In this document: positions 36,501 to 47,135 of the stretch, piece by piece | How the letters are laid out: each line of letters opens with the position of its first letter | How positions within the stretch are numbered: the stretch's first letter is position 1 | Source: Caprella mutica | Taxonomy: Eukaryota > Arthropoda > Malacostraca > Amphipoda > Caprellidae | NCBI GenBank assembly: GCA_947561585.1 | Contig: CANNZV010002563.1 | Coordinates: 1 to 64,000 of the forward strand | Reading direction: 5' to 3' | Length of the DNA: 64,000 nt | The notes under the pieces: generated by a model | The model's database searches: none | What the model saw: the letters and a program-made list of their open reading frames with translations, nothing else | Told to the model about the DNA's origin: nothing | Translations under genes and position numbers: made by a program

Positions 36501-37561
36501 TTTTCATTTTTAACTTTATTAACTTTTAACTTTAACATTTTTAGTTCATATGAAAAACGGTAAATAAGTAATTTTAAGTTAATTTGTAAAATAAAGTATA
36601 TCAGATTAGTTATTTCATTGATTAGTTATTTTATTGTTGAATAATATTCCTAACAAAATACCTTTATGGTCCAACACTCAGTCTCCCATACAGCTCTCTT
36701 TATTTGAGAATTTCCACAGAAAACTTCATTTTTTTGCTTATGCCCTTCCGAACGCGTCAATAATAATTGATTCTAATTTCTGTTTTGACACTCAATGTTA
36801 CATTTAATGTAGTGCAAATGATTTTTTTACTATCAATTTTAATGTTAATCAGTTAATTCACTTCAAAAATCAAAACAATCTTGAAAAAAAAAATCTTATT
36901 GTTTGTTGATTATCTAATCCATATCCTAGGTATTTGTTGTACATTCAACCAATTTCTTTTTTTCACTCTTCGCAATCAAGTTCTTCCAAGAGCCAGTGGT
37001 TGGTTTGAAAGTTGACTTCACGCTTCACACCACTGAACTTCATAACACACGATGAGGCACTTCTCTAATCTTTATATATGATAAATATTAAATAATGTTG
37101 TATGTATATTCTATACTATTTAATCAAAATTCCATTCCTTACATAAACTTTTTGAAAACTCAGTAATTTAAATTGGAATTTGAATCACTGAATACCACAG
37201 CTTTCAGACATACTACTGAATTTAGTCGAAATTATATCTTGTTTGTCTGATTCGGCAATATTTATAGATATCATAATTCATCACAATTGTATCAGAACTG
37301 ATCAAAACGGGAATAACAATTTAGACAATAATGGTGTGAGTAGTACGAATATAAGAACATTAAAGTTTCATATAATTTCTGTCTGAAGTAACCATTAAGC
37401 AGAAAATGGATGATATATCACTATCACCTTGCAGTCTGAGTCTCATGATAATAATTTGACTCTAAATCAATGATAAATTTCAATCTAATAACTGTAGTAG
37501 ATCGATGGTAAATATTAGTCAGAAAAAGGATACTATATTACTTATTCGTATTTATACTTAA
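36501..37561. other. AT-rich stretch before the Gypsy element
   Basis: No gene or recognised repeat. Several 10-15-bp AT palindromes only. Confidence 0.45.
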
Positions 37562-37566
37562 TGTGT

Positions 37567-37850
37567 TGTTATGTTCCTATATTTTCTGTTCATTAGATAA
37601 GTAAGTCCTACTAAGTTGTGATGCTTACATGGCATCACACGTTCATAAGTGTACATGTCTGTTTGTATGTACGTAACGGTGTAGAGTAGTTAGAGACGGT
37701 GAGTCTCTCCTTTGTAGTAGTTAGACGTTAGTCGTTGAAATACAGTAGCTTAGAGAGGTTGTTGTCTGTCATTATCCTGGTGGTACCCTAATAGCGGAAC
37801 TCATCTTTTGAAGTAGGGTTTACCACATTCTACGTTTATCAAACATTACA
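37567..37850 (+). repeat. 5' LTR of the Gypsy element
   Basis: 284 bp, tgttatgttcc to cattaca. It is identical by eye to the 3' LTR except for an extra ttagacg (7 bp) in the gtagtagttag region near 37718-37728. Confidence 0.95.
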
Positions 37851-37851
37851 T

Positions 37852-37866
37852 TGGCGACAAGGAAAA
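37852..37866 (+). other. Putative primer-binding site
   Basis: Starting one base after the LTR, tggcgacaaggaaaa begins with TGG, complementary to a tRNA CCA end. The tRNA is not assigned. Confidence 0.6.
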
Positions 37867-37992
37867 GTTTTTTTTATACAGTGAAAGTGTTATTTTCAAG
37901 TGAAGTTATCAACTGCACCGTTCTCCGCAACCTCTCAAGTATACAATACTGTCTAGTTCTTATTCTATCAAGTTTCGCTGCAATATCTCAAC

Positions 37993-39105
37993 ATGTCACT
38001 TCCTAGTGCATGTTCATCGTTCGATCCAGAACTGGAAAGCATCCAGGAGTTCTTTCAAAGATTCCAGTGTCAAATGTCTGAACCACTTCACAAAGTACGT
38101 AATGACGACATCAAGAAAGCCAGCGTCCTTCTAAAGTTTCTCCCTGTCAGTATCGTTTCAAAATTGCAACGCAGACTTGCTCCAACTCAGTTAGTTGACG
38201 CCACCTATGATGATATTCAGGATCATCTTTTACAACAGTTTTCAACTGCCACCTCAACAGTTGGTGCGTCTGTGCAATTTCTCACGTGCAAACAACAAAC
38301 TGGTCAAAGTCTTGAGGAATATTCTCGTAAGTTAAACAGTCTAGCATCAATCTGCAAATACCCTTCAAATTGTTTAGATAGATTGTTACGCGACATATTT
38401 GTCGCTGGTCTACGCTCTTCATCCATTTTGTCAACTCTCATTCAAGAATGTGATACTTTAACATTTAGAGCAACACTTGAACGTGCAAAACTTCTTGAAA
38501 CTTTTCGTCAAGATGTTGATAAAATTCATGCATCTCGTCATCATATTCATTCTACATCTAGCCCTTCTGACTATGAATTAGATAATTCGTGCGATAACAT
38601 CAATAAATCAAACAATTTCAAGAAGAATGTTCCTAAAGAAAGCTATTTGTGTTATCGCTGTGGTGAGAAAGGAAAGCATTTCTCCAACGACTGCTTTGCT
38701 AAAAATAAGACTTGTAATATCTGTAATAAACGTGGGCATATTGCTCGCATATGTCAGAAAAATAAAAATTTCAGAGGTGGGAATTATCGATCGTCATGCA
38801 ATCACGTACATGAGGACACACCATTGAGTTGCTGCGCAATTAACACGCACACAAATCAGATGACTGTTAATTCTCTATGTGGTACTTCTGGAGCACAAGC
38901 GCACACAAGTTCTCAAAACTTACACAGTTCATCTCAAGCTTTCCCGCGCTACTCTCCCATTGGTTCACGCACCAACAATGCTTCATCTGAACGTACATCT
39001 CTACTCGCCTCTCCTCTCAGCTCTAATGTATGTGCGTGCAATGATGCTGGCTCTGATAAGTTACAACATAGAAACAATTGTTATGATGATTCTTTTTTAA
39101 TGTAA
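37993..39105 (+). CDS. gag: Gag protein of the Gypsy element
   Basis: 370 codons, ATG in context aacATGT, 142 nt after the LTR. Gag forms the cytoplasmic particle that packages the element's RNA. Residues 1-200 are a helix-rich capsid-like region with the SLEEYSRKLNSLA segment found in Ty3/Gypsy retrotransposon Gag domains. Nucleocapsid follows with two zinc knuckles: C220-x2-C-x5-H-x4-C234 (one residue longer than the standard spacing) and C241-x2-C-x4-H-x4-C254. The C-terminal 110 residues are Ser/Thr-rich and low in complexity. No internal stop or frameshift. Pol follows in the -1 frame, and the Gag stop TAA (39103-39105) lies one codon after a slippery heptamer. Expressed from the LTR promoter on one transcript with pol. 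Confidence 0.93.
   Translation: MSLPSACSSFDPELESIQEFFQRFQCQMSEPLHKVRNDDIKKASVLLKFLPVSIVSKLQRRLAPTQLVDATYDDIQDHLLQQFSTATSTVGASVQFLTCKQQTGQSLEEYSRKLNSLASICKYPSNCLDRLLRDIFVAGLRSSSILSTLIQECDTLTFRATLERAKLLETFRQDVDKIHASRHHIHSTSSPSDYELDNSCDNINKSNNFKKNVPKESYLCYRCGEKGKHFSNDCFAKNKTCNICNKRGHIARICQKNKNFRGGNYRSSCNHVHEDTPLSCCAINTHTNQMTVNSLCGTSGAQAHTSSQNLHSSSQAFPRYSPIGSRTNNASSERTSLLASPLSSNVCACNDAGSDKLQHRNNCYDDSFLM
39093..39099 (+). promoter_or_regulatory. Programmed -1 frameshift site (U-UUU-UUA)
   Basis: TTTTTTA is in the correct phase relative to gag (T-TTT-TTA, codons TCT TTT TTA). It is followed by ATG and the gag stop TAA. A -1 slip enters the pol frame at 39099, which is open to 42086. This is the standard slippery heptamer of retroviral type. 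No strong downstream stem-loop was obvious by eye. Confidence 0.8.
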
Positions 39106-42086
39106 ACACCATTGTAACGCCTGTCACTGACGAACCTCTTTCTATTGTATGTCAATTAAATACAATAGATATTTCTTTTCAACTAGATTCTGGTGCATCT
39201 GTTTCAACACTTCGGTATAATGACGCAGTTAGTGCTCAGGCAGTTATAAAGCCTTCTTCTCGTCAGGTACACGCTTACAATGGTGAAAAGATTGATCTCA
39301 TTGGAGAAACTAGTATTAACGTTTGTTATGATAATAATAGGACCTTCAGTCACAAATTTTTTGTAGTTTCAAACAATAAAGTTAACTTATTAGGTCGTGA
39401 TTTGTGTAACAGATTAGGTATCAAAATATTATTTCCAGATAAAATTAATTTCACTAACGATGTTTTCTCAGAGTTCAAAAACTTTTTATCAGATTCATTT
39501 GTTTCAAGCGTTAAAGAAACTGTTCATTTGAATGTTGACCCTAATGCTGTTCCCATTCATGCTAGACAAAGAAAAGTACCTATAAAGTTAAGAGATAAAG
39601 TAGGTGATGAATTACAAAGGCTAGTAAATGATGGTAAATTGACGAAAATTTTCAAATCTAAGTGGGCTTCACCCATTGTAATTGTTTTTAAGAAGAACGG
39701 TTCTTTGAGAATATGTGGTGATTTCTCTTTCACAGTAAACAAGTTTTTGAATCCTGTACAAACACCACTACCTACTGTTGATGATGTTATTTCTCGCATA
39801 GGCAAAGCCACTGTTTTTTCTAAAATCGATTTGTCTCAAGCTTTTCTACAGCTCCCTCTTGACGAGATATCCAAGCAATATACTGTTATTAATACTCCTC
39901 ATGGTTTATATCAGTATAATTATTTACCCTTTGGACTCACTGCTAGTCCTGGTCTTTTTCAGTCTTTTATATCTGAAACTTTATCTCATATTGATAATAT
40001 AATTGTTTATCAGGACGACGTCTTGATATTGGCTAAAGATACTGAATCACACATGGTGGTTTTACGTAGGGTATTAGCTGCTTTAGAAGAAAAAGGCATT
40101 AAATTGAATGTTAACAAATGTAAATTTCTTTGTGATAAGGTAGACTATCTTGGTCATGTTTTCAGCAAATCGGGTGTGCATCCAAATCCGAACAAAATCA
40201 AAAGCATTCTTGAAGCGCCTGAGCCCAAAGATGTTAAACAAGTCCAAGCTTTTCTTGGACTGTGTAATTATTATTCTCGTTTCATTCCAAATTTTGCTCA
40301 AACAATGAATCCATTGTACACTTTGCTTCAGAAGAATTCTGTTTTTAGATGGACTTCGGCGCAACAAGATTGTTTTAATACTGTTAAACAACTATTTGTA
40401 TCTCATGAAATTTTGCAACATTATGATCCAAACTATGACCTTAAATTAGAAACCGATTCTTCATCGTATGGGTTAGGTGCGGTGTTACTGACCAGACCGA
40501 ATAGTAACACTGCATGGTTACCTATACAGTTCGCTTCACGTTCTCTTAATTCAGCAGAAAGAAACTATAGTAATATAGAACGTGAAGCGCTCAGTGTGAT
40601 TTTTGGTTTGGAAAAATTCAGAAATTTTCTACTTGGCTCTAAATTTGTAATCTGCAACGATCAAAAACCACTACATAAGTTATTTGCAAGAGATAAACCA
40701 GTCCCTATAACTTGTTCCGCTCGTATTCAACGATGGGCACTTAAATTGAGTCAGTTTAATTACATCTTTGAGTACTCCCGTGGTAAAGATAACGTTCACT
40801 CAGATTGTCTTAGCAGGTTACCATTGCCTGATTCTGTAATGGAAGCAGAACCTTATGAAATTGTTTGTACTTTGCAAACATTGGATAATGATTATATTTC
40901 ATGTAAAGATATCAAAGATCACACTGACAACGATCCGGATCTTGTTACATTAAAGCAATATATTAGGACAGGATTTCCGGATCGCATCACTAATTCAACG
41001 TTGTCAAAATTTAAATCCGTCTTTCATGATTTAACAATAACTAAAGGATGTATTATGTATCGAAACAGAGTTTTCATTCCTGACATATTACGTGCCAAAG
41101 TCCTTAACTTGTTTCACGAAAATCATCCTGGCATTGTGGCAATGAAAGCTCTAACAAGATCTTTAATTTGGTATCCTGGTTTGGATTCTGACATTAAATC
41201 TCTTGTTCTAAATTGTAAAGTTTGTCAATCTGTTCGTTGTAAACCTGCTATTTCTAACATTACGTGGCCAGCTCCATCAAGAGCTTGGGGACGTATTCAC
41301 ATAGACCACTTCTTTGTAGAAAATGTCACATGTCTTATTGTGGTCGATGCTCTCACGAAATATATTGAAGTAGAAATCGTGAAATTGACTAGTACTAATG
41401 ATACCATAGATACTCTCGGTTTGATCTTTGCACGCAACGATTTACCGGATGTGCTTGATTCAGACAACGCATCCTGTTTCACTTCATTTGAATTTCGCTC
41501 ATATTTGTCCAGAAATGCAATCAAGCATTTAACACCTCCCCCTTATTCACCAGCCTCCAACGGTCAAGCCGAGCGTGGTGTTCGTGTTATTAAAGACATG
41601 TTAAAGAAAGCTCCTTCTAATTGTTCATTTAAGTATAAATTAAGCAAAGTATTATTTCAATATCGTTCGGTACCTCATAGTATCACTCAAATTGTTCCAT
41701 CTGTAGCCTTAAATAATAGGAAACTAATAAATGTTAGAGACAGAATTAATCCTCAGTTTTGTTCTGAAAATGATGATAGTAAATTTAGAACATTTCCGCA
41801 GTTTGAAGTTGGAACTAGCGTTCTAGCTTTAAACGTGAGGGGAGGACAGAAATGGTTTGATGCTATGGTTATTGAAAAAGTTGGTAATAATGTTTATAAC
41901 GTTAAAGTTCATGATTTAAACATTATTTGGAAAAGACATTCAAATCAGCTGTTGTCAGTACCGAATTTCACAACATTAGAATCAGTTGATAATCCGCTAA
42001 CTACGCAACCACCCATTCCTGTAACTCCTCGAAGATCTGTAAGCACTAGAGCTAGAAATGCTCCTGATAGGTTAACATATTATTAA
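39099..42086 (+). CDS. pol: Pol polyprotein: protease, reverse transcriptase, RNase H, integrase
   Basis: 995 codons counted from the frameshift point; no ATG is needed, and the first in-frame ATG is at 39402, after the protease. It copies the element's RNA into DNA and inserts it. Protease: D30-S-G-A-S and the LLGRD flank near residue 97. RT: LPFGL, then Y304-Q-D-D307 and LGHVFSKSG. RNase H: D453 in TDSSSYGLGAVLL, then REALSVIFGLEKF and NDQKPLHKLF. Integrase: zinc site H673, H676, C706, C709; catalytic D736 (HIDHF), D789 (DSDNAS) and E825 (QAERG), giving D-D-35-E. The C-terminal region has KRHSNQLL, a typical Gypsy integrase tail. Every motif is present and no stop interrupts the frame. It is made as a Gag-Pol fusion. 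Confidence 0.95.
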   Translation, partial: NVNTIVTPVTDEPLSIVCQLNTIDISFQLDSGASVSTLRYNDAVSAQAVIKPSSRQVHAYNGEKIDLIGETSINVCYDNNRTFSHKFFVVSNNKVNLLGRDLCNRLGIKILFPDKINFTNDVFSEFKNFLSDSFVSSVKETVHLNVDPNAVPIHARQRKVPIKLRDKVGDELQRLVNDGKLTKIFKSKWASPIVIVFKKNGSLRICGDFSFTVNKFLNPVQTPLPTVDDVISRIGKATVFSKIDLSQAFLQLPLDEISKQYTVINTPHGLYQYNYLPFGLTASPGLFQSFISETLSHIDNIIVYQDDVLILAKDTESHMVVLRRVLAALEEKGIKLNVNKCKFLCDKVDYLGHVFSKSGVHPNPNKIKSILEAPEPKDVKQVQAFLGLCNYYSRFIPNFAQTMNPLYTLLQKNSVFRWTSAQQDCFNTVKQLFVSHEILQHYDPNYDLKLETDSSSYGLGAVLLTRPNSNTAWLPIQFASRSLNSAERNYSNIEREALSVIFGLEKFRNFLLGSKFVICNDQKPLHKLFARDKPVPITCSARIQRWALKLSQFNYIFEYSRGKDNVHSDCLSRLPLPDSVMEAEPYEIVCTLQTLDNDYISCKDIKDHTDNDPDLVTLKQYIRTGFPDRITNSTLSKFKSVFHDLTITKGCIMYRNRVFIPDILRAKVLNLFHENHPGIVAMKALTRSLIWYPGLDSDIKSLVLNCKVCQSVRCKPAISNITWPAPSRAWGRIHIDHFFVENVTCLIVVDALTKYIEVEIVKLTSTNDTIDTLGLIFARNDLPDVLDSDNASCFTSFEFRSYLSRNAIKHLTPPPYSPASNGQAERGVRVIKDMLKKAPSNCSFKYKLSKVLFQYRSVPHSITQIVPSVALNNRKLINVRDRINPQFCSENDDSKFRTFPQFEVGTSVLALNVRGGQKWFDAMVIEKVGNNVYNVKVHDLNIIWKRHSNQLLSVPNFTTLESVDNPLTTQPPIPVTPRRSVSTRARNAPDRLTYY

Positions 42087-42233
42087 CCTGATGTAACATG
42101 TTTTGTTTTCTTTTATATTATTGGTTTAAATGATTTATTTTGTAATAATGTATTTAGCTCGAATTTCAAAATCATTACGTTTGTTTTATGTTCTTTATAT
42201 GATATTATAGTTATAAGCTAAACGTGGGGGAAC
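42087..42233 (+). other. 3' untranslated region and polypurine tract
   Basis: Between the pol stop and the 3' LTR. It ends in aaacgtgggggaac directly before TGTTATG, where the G run can serve as the plus-strand primer. No envelope-like frame. Confidence 0.7.
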
Positions 42234-42510
42234 TGTTATGTTCCTATATTTTCTGTTCATTAGATAAGTAAGTCCTACTAAGTTGTGATGCTTACATGGC
42301 ATCACACGTTCATAAGTGTACATGTCTGTTTGTATGTACGTAACGGTGTAGAGTAGTTAGAGACGGTGAGTCTCTCCTTTGTAGTAGTTAGTCGTTGAAA
42401 TACAGTAGCTTAGAGAGGTTGTTGTCTGTCATTATCCTGGTGGTACCCTAATAGCGGAACTCATCTTTTGAAGTAGGGTTTACCACATTCTACGTTTATC
42501 AAACATTACA
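42234..42510 (+). repeat. 3' LTR of the Gypsy element
   Basis: 277 bp. Same sequence as the 5' LTR minus a 7-bp segment. Followed by TGTGT. Confidence 0.95.
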
Positions 42511-42515
42511 TGTGT

Positions 42516-43650
42516 CAAGATAGAAAATATACTCTAAGTTAATAATAATTGTATTACGATCAACTTACAGTCGCAGATAGAAGGTAAATATGATATGAAA
42601 ATATTGTACAAATTTTTTTCGTTCAGGTCCAATCATGTATTTTCGACGGAAAAATGTTGATTTTCTTTCGTGATTCTCAGACTGGGTACTTATAGCCAAG
42701 CTTCAAAATAAACTGCAGAATGTCTTTCTGAAGACTTAGAATCTGAATTAAATAGAGACTGAAGTGTATTGAATATGAAACAAAATTACTAAAAATAAGC
42801 ATAAGTATACTAATAAATATGCATATGGTATATGATAACTAAAAGACAATTAAAGTATCATCAGTGGATTGTTCCTGTATAACAAAATTCTATATCATTT
42901 TATTTGTATTATAATACGAACCAAAGAGAGAAGTGATTAGTAAGGTAACTGCATTTATACAAATGTGTGAGAAATTTAAATGCGGTGAATTTTGTTTCTT
43001 GGAAGTTCTATAATGCTAATGACAAACTGATAACAAAATTCATTTGAAATGCTATATCTTGTATTTTGATCATCATTTTCATTATACCAGTCATAATATC
43101 TAACTCTAACCTATTTCATTCGAATATTATTGCACGCTTGTATTATAATTAATAATAGATCACATCAAACAATATATTTTAATTTCATTCGGCAAATCCT
43201 TTGTTCCGCATTTAATATTTCAAAACATCAAGAACTGCCCCCCCCCCCCCCTTAAGATGAAGAAGGGGGGGAGGTATTTCGCAAACAACTCTGTTGTCAT
43301 AACTACAATGTAATTAAGAAGGTTAGACCTTTGATGCTTGGTTTTTTTTTCGGTGTCATTAATTAAATCATACTAAACAGGAAATATATTTAGCGGCATA
43401 CCAAAAATATTCAAATTATGACATCGTTTATTTTAGTATTGCAAACAGTATGACTAAAGTCAACTCCCTGTTAATTTAATAAATATTCTTTTGCAACTAT
43501 TTATTCATCATTAATAACAAACTATGTACTTACCTCAACTAATTCCTTTCAAGTTACAACAAACATCCTGAATTATATACATGTCTAATAATCGTCAATT
43601 CTAATACTATGAATATATTAACTATGTAAAAATGAAGGTAATTATTCTCT
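42516..43650. other. AT-rich stretch with a C-run/G-run pair
   Basis: No gene recognised. 43238-43251 is a run of 14 C, followed after 13 bases by 7 G (43265-43271), which could pair as a hairpin. Confidence 0.5.
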
Positions 43651-43699
43651 TTAATAAATCCGAGTGACTGTGCCGTTACATGTCTCACCACTTATGTTC

Positions 43700-43935
43700 A
43701 TAAATAAGTTATTTATAGTGATTGAGACAACATATGAAAACCATTGCAGCACTTCCTTATAATCCATATTTATGCAGCTCCCGTAGAACAATTTTTGTGG
43801 AAACTGCACTCTGTAGGAGTTTATTGAGCTCTGTAGTGATTTTAGGAGCCATGGTCTTGCGATTTGCCCCAACAATTCAATTAACAATCTGTCGGTTTCT
43901 GTCAGAAAGCTTGGGGTTTCAGCCAGATCTATGTT
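43700..43935 (-). pseudogene. Tc1-like transposase N-terminal fragment
   Basis: Reading the minus strand from about 43930, one frame gives TPSFLTETDRLLIELLG. A neighbouring frame then gives ANRKTMAPKITTELNKLL, a short QSAVSTKIV segment and LRELHKYGL, a stop, and GSAAMVF. This is the helix-turn-helix DNA-binding region of Tc1-type transposases (typical pattern NRKTT-x-EIT-ELN ... VSTKTVRRELHKLG-x-x-GRAA). It is broken by at least one frameshift and one stop, and the catalytic domain is absent. The longer frame at 43651-44019 mixes the two phases and is not a real gene. Confidence 0.75.
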
Positions 43936-44834
43936 TGGTGAAGAGGTTTTTCCTTCTCCTTCAAAGGGAGTCATCACTTTAGAGACAGTACCTCTTTCAG
44001 GAAGCTTCTGTTCTGTCACACGAGCACTAACAATTTGGATTGGAAAGGGAAGGGAAGATTATGAGCAATATTTATGAATATCAGTAAAAAACAGGCGTTT
44101 TGAATGAACATTTTAAATAAACAAAAGATATTAAAGTATATCAAGCTTTGGTTGTCTACAGTATATTATGTTCAAAGATTACGTAGCCAAAATGTTATAG
44201 CTTAAATTTCGTCCAATTCTTTATTGCAGTACTTTACTAGAAAAACAACATCAATTGAATCCTTCGTCAATTAGAAATTTGAATCGAGATACAACAAATC
44301 TCTCCAATTTTTAGTAAATATAACAAAAGTGGTTCATCTAATCTGCTGCTGACGAATACAAAGGTACAAAGTATGAAGTAGTAACTCCATGCGTATCACC
44401 AATTGAAGACTATATCAATCAAATTCTTTACGCTATCAATCTCAGTTTAAAGGAGAGATTTGCAGAGGGGAACCTAGAGATTTAAGGCTCAGATTATTTA
44501 TGAAATCAACCTAATGGACCATATATCAATATTTGATTTACTCTGAAGAGATTCACTCGTTTTTTTTTCAATAGGAATAATTCAGTTGTAGTTACTCACA
44601 ATCGATCATGTTGATTTAACGAACATCATTTCAACTCACATTTTTCATTCATATTTATATACAAATTATTTGTGTTCAATACCATTTGTAATGTACCTCA
44701 AATCATACAAAATAAATCATAACAGCATAGTTTATAACGACTATTAAAATGTGTCTACAATTTTTTATTACAATATCATAGTAACACATTTTTTCAAATG
44801 TGTACTTTACGGTTTAAACTACTCCTAAACCATA
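43936..44834. other. AT-rich stretch, no gene recognised
   Basis: Nothing identified beyond the flank of the Tc1-like fragment. Confidence 0.45.
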
Positions 44835-45380
44835 CAGGGTGACCCACAAAAAAGTTTACCCAATTATAAATTCGTATATTTCAACAACTATTGGCGGTAC
44901 ATTTTTTTTCAAGTATTATTTAGTTAATTAAATCTTTTTCCATCATCTGTTATATTTTCATAGAGTTTCATTCATTTTTATGAATAAAATGACAATTTTA
45001 TTGTTATTAAATGAAAATGACCCTGCGAAAAATGGTCAGAAGACGGACAATGAAGTAAGTTCAAACACTAAAAATATCTTTATTAGACAACAACTCCATT
45101 AATAAAACATATTTAATTCCAGGTCTTAAGAGTATTCATATAACTATTCTTTTTATAAAATATTGAAAATTTGGAGAAATGTGATTAAGTACAAAAATGA
45201 AGGCACAAGTTTTAATTTTAACAAGGATAGTTCAGACCGCAAGAGGACACTGCGATCTGAAGACGAACAAAATCATTTTTATTCAGCAACTCCTTTAAAA
45301 AAAACAATGTTTCTGTTAGGAGATATGGATTATCTATCTCGAAATTTTCTCCAACAGAAACGTTTAAATTTTTCAAAATG
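44835..45380 (+). mobile_element. Mariner-like element, 5' portion, decayed
   Basis: Starts after TA with CAGGGTGACCCACAAAAAAG, a common insect mariner-type terminus. The frame at 45163-45381 includes FNKDSSDRKRTLRSEDE, reminiscent of the GSSGRKRTVRTEEN linker between the two helix-turn-helix domains of such transposases. The rest is scrambled. No right terminus was found downstream, so it is truncated. Confidence 0.5.
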
Positions 45381-45381
45381 A

Positions 45382-46872
45382 TTTGTTTGACATACATACA
45401 TTATACATTTAAACACATAATATACTACTAAACAAGTGATTGATAATTAAATGTAATGTAAAAGAAATATTTATATATTGGTACTTTTTAGTGTTTCGTC
45501 TAATTATTTAAACGTAATAACGTCATAATAAACCAATGTATAATAATATTATTACTGCAAAATATTAAACGATGTGAATAATTTAATGATACAGTAAACC
45601 ATTTTATCATATCTTATTTTAAAACTGTAATCGATGGATAAATATTTTATGTGTTCTTATGAAATGTTTCCGCTTAAATCACTATAATGATAGTGAATGT
45701 TTACACCTGGCTATTAATGTAATAATGAAAAATAATATGAAATATATCCCATATAAACTTTAAAATACAAAATATAGTAATTCGTGGACGGATTATCTGC
45801 GGATGAATTGTCCTTTGGACGAAATGCCTGAGTGCTAAATGTCCTAGAACCGATTCAAACAATCCGGGAACAACAGTTGATCTATTTATCAAAAAAATGA
45901 CGCTTTTTGAAAAGTAAATAAATTCTAAACTACATTATTAATTATGCACAATCTGGAAAATATTTAATTTTACCCTTAATAGATTTTACCTTTACAAGAT
46001 GTTCATGAAAAGTAAGATGACGTTCTTTTTAATTTCAGAAGGTTCTCACATAGGTTATCATCATTAGAAGTTGATTGCAAATTCTCAGGAAGGTTTGACG
46101 CGAAGTTTATAGACATGTTCGCATGAGGCAAGTCAAACTTTTCTAATGGAACTCATTTGAAGTCTCATCTTTAGAAATATTTTGGAAGATTATTCAGGAA
46201 TTGAAGTTAGTGAAAGTTTGCAATGTAGGTTCGACAAATTTGGTGGTACATTTTACCTCAAACTCCTCGCGAAAAATTCAAATGGTCTATATTGTCTAAC
46301 ATATTCTGTCTAACTCTCTCTTTCTTTTTGTGGTATTACTCTTCTATCTGACTCTAGTCCTATCTGCTTCAGAACTGCTAGTGGGGCCAACTGAATCTGA
46401 CAGGCAATTTTCTAATCTGTCGCCAGGAAAAGAGCCTGACAAGTTGACCTGTCGGCAAACCCTTTTCTGGCAATGTGTTTAGATCAACACTGTTCTAATA
46501 TTTTGAAGTGTTTTAGCATTAGCGCACGTGTCATTTCAACCATTGTATAATATACATCATTGATACAATCTTATATTAAAATGCGAATGTAAATTTAAAA
46601 TAATTTTCTGAATATGTGAATGAATATCTCATTATTTAACAAAATATGATTAAATCACCACTTAAAGGAAACTCATCAAATGTTCAGTTACTATATGCAA
46701 TGTTTTTTCCAAGACTTTGGGTTTCATTTATGTACTTTCTTCACCTCTCTGGTACCTAATATTTTTTATTGATTAAATGAAAAACTACGATATCTGCCAT
46801 TGCATGTATAGCGTTGTTGACTCTTCGGCCAAAACGGAACACACATAGTGATTTATAGATTCATTACATCTA
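45382..46872. other. AT-rich stretch, no gene recognised
   Basis: 45780-45860 carries a decayed short repeat (ggacgaaatgcc / aaatgtcctagaacc). 46420-46490 contains an imperfect inverted repeat gccaggaaaag / cttttctggc. No gene. Confidence 0.45.
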
Positions 46873-46898
46873 ATGATATATGATGATAGCATATTTAG

Positions 46899-46960
46899 AG
46901 ATAACTATAGAACTATAGTTAACTATGCATGGAATTGCTCCTTATGTTCTATAGTTATCT
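46899..46960. repeat. 15-bp perfect inverted repeat with nested second one
   Basis: AGATAACTATAGAAC at 46899-46913 pairs with its complement at 46946-46960. ATGCATGGAA inside the loop pairs with TTCCATGCAT just beyond the right arm, so two alternative foldings are possible. Confidence 0.8.
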
Positions 46961-47091
46961 ATGTTCCATGCATCTTTCCGTTCAATTCACGAGGAAAGAA
47001 CACACAAAATGAATTATTCAATAATCGATATATAGTTTTTAAATTTCATATTATATTGCAAATCACATATTCAAAAAATCATTAATTATAA

Positions 47092-47135
47092 TTTTTTTAG
47101 TAGGGGTTTAACGTCTGCTTCGGAACCAAAGGCCA
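47092..47135 (+). repeat. Short dispersed repeat, copy 1
   Basis: ttttagtaggggtttaacg followed by tctgcttcggaacc matches 61049-61095 (ttttagtaagtaggttaacg, tctgcttcgtaatc). Only two copies here; origin unknown. Confidence 0.6.

Larger units (their letters stand above)
37567..42510 (+). mobile_element. Complete Ty3/Gypsy LTR retrotransposon
   Basis: A 4944-bp element with direct LTRs (37567-37850 and 42234-42510), TG...CA termini and a 5-bp target duplication TGTGT (37562-37566 and 42511-42515). The order is LTR, primer site, gag, pol (protease-RT-RNase H-integrase), purine tract, LTR. No envelope frame is present. Integrase after RNase H places it in Ty3/Gypsy. Two CCHC knuckles and gag/pol in separate frames suggest the Mag-like branch, by inference. 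All catalytic motifs are intact and the LTRs differ only by one 7-bp indel, so it is very young. Confidence 0.96.

Noticed and set aside
38627..39100. Short frames overlapping gag and pol in other phases, and minus frames at 39557-41524
   Set aside because: Shadows of the intact gag and pol reading frames.
43722..43982. 86-codon plus frame opposite the Tc1-like fragment
   Set aside because: Antisense shadow of the transposase relic read on the minus strand.
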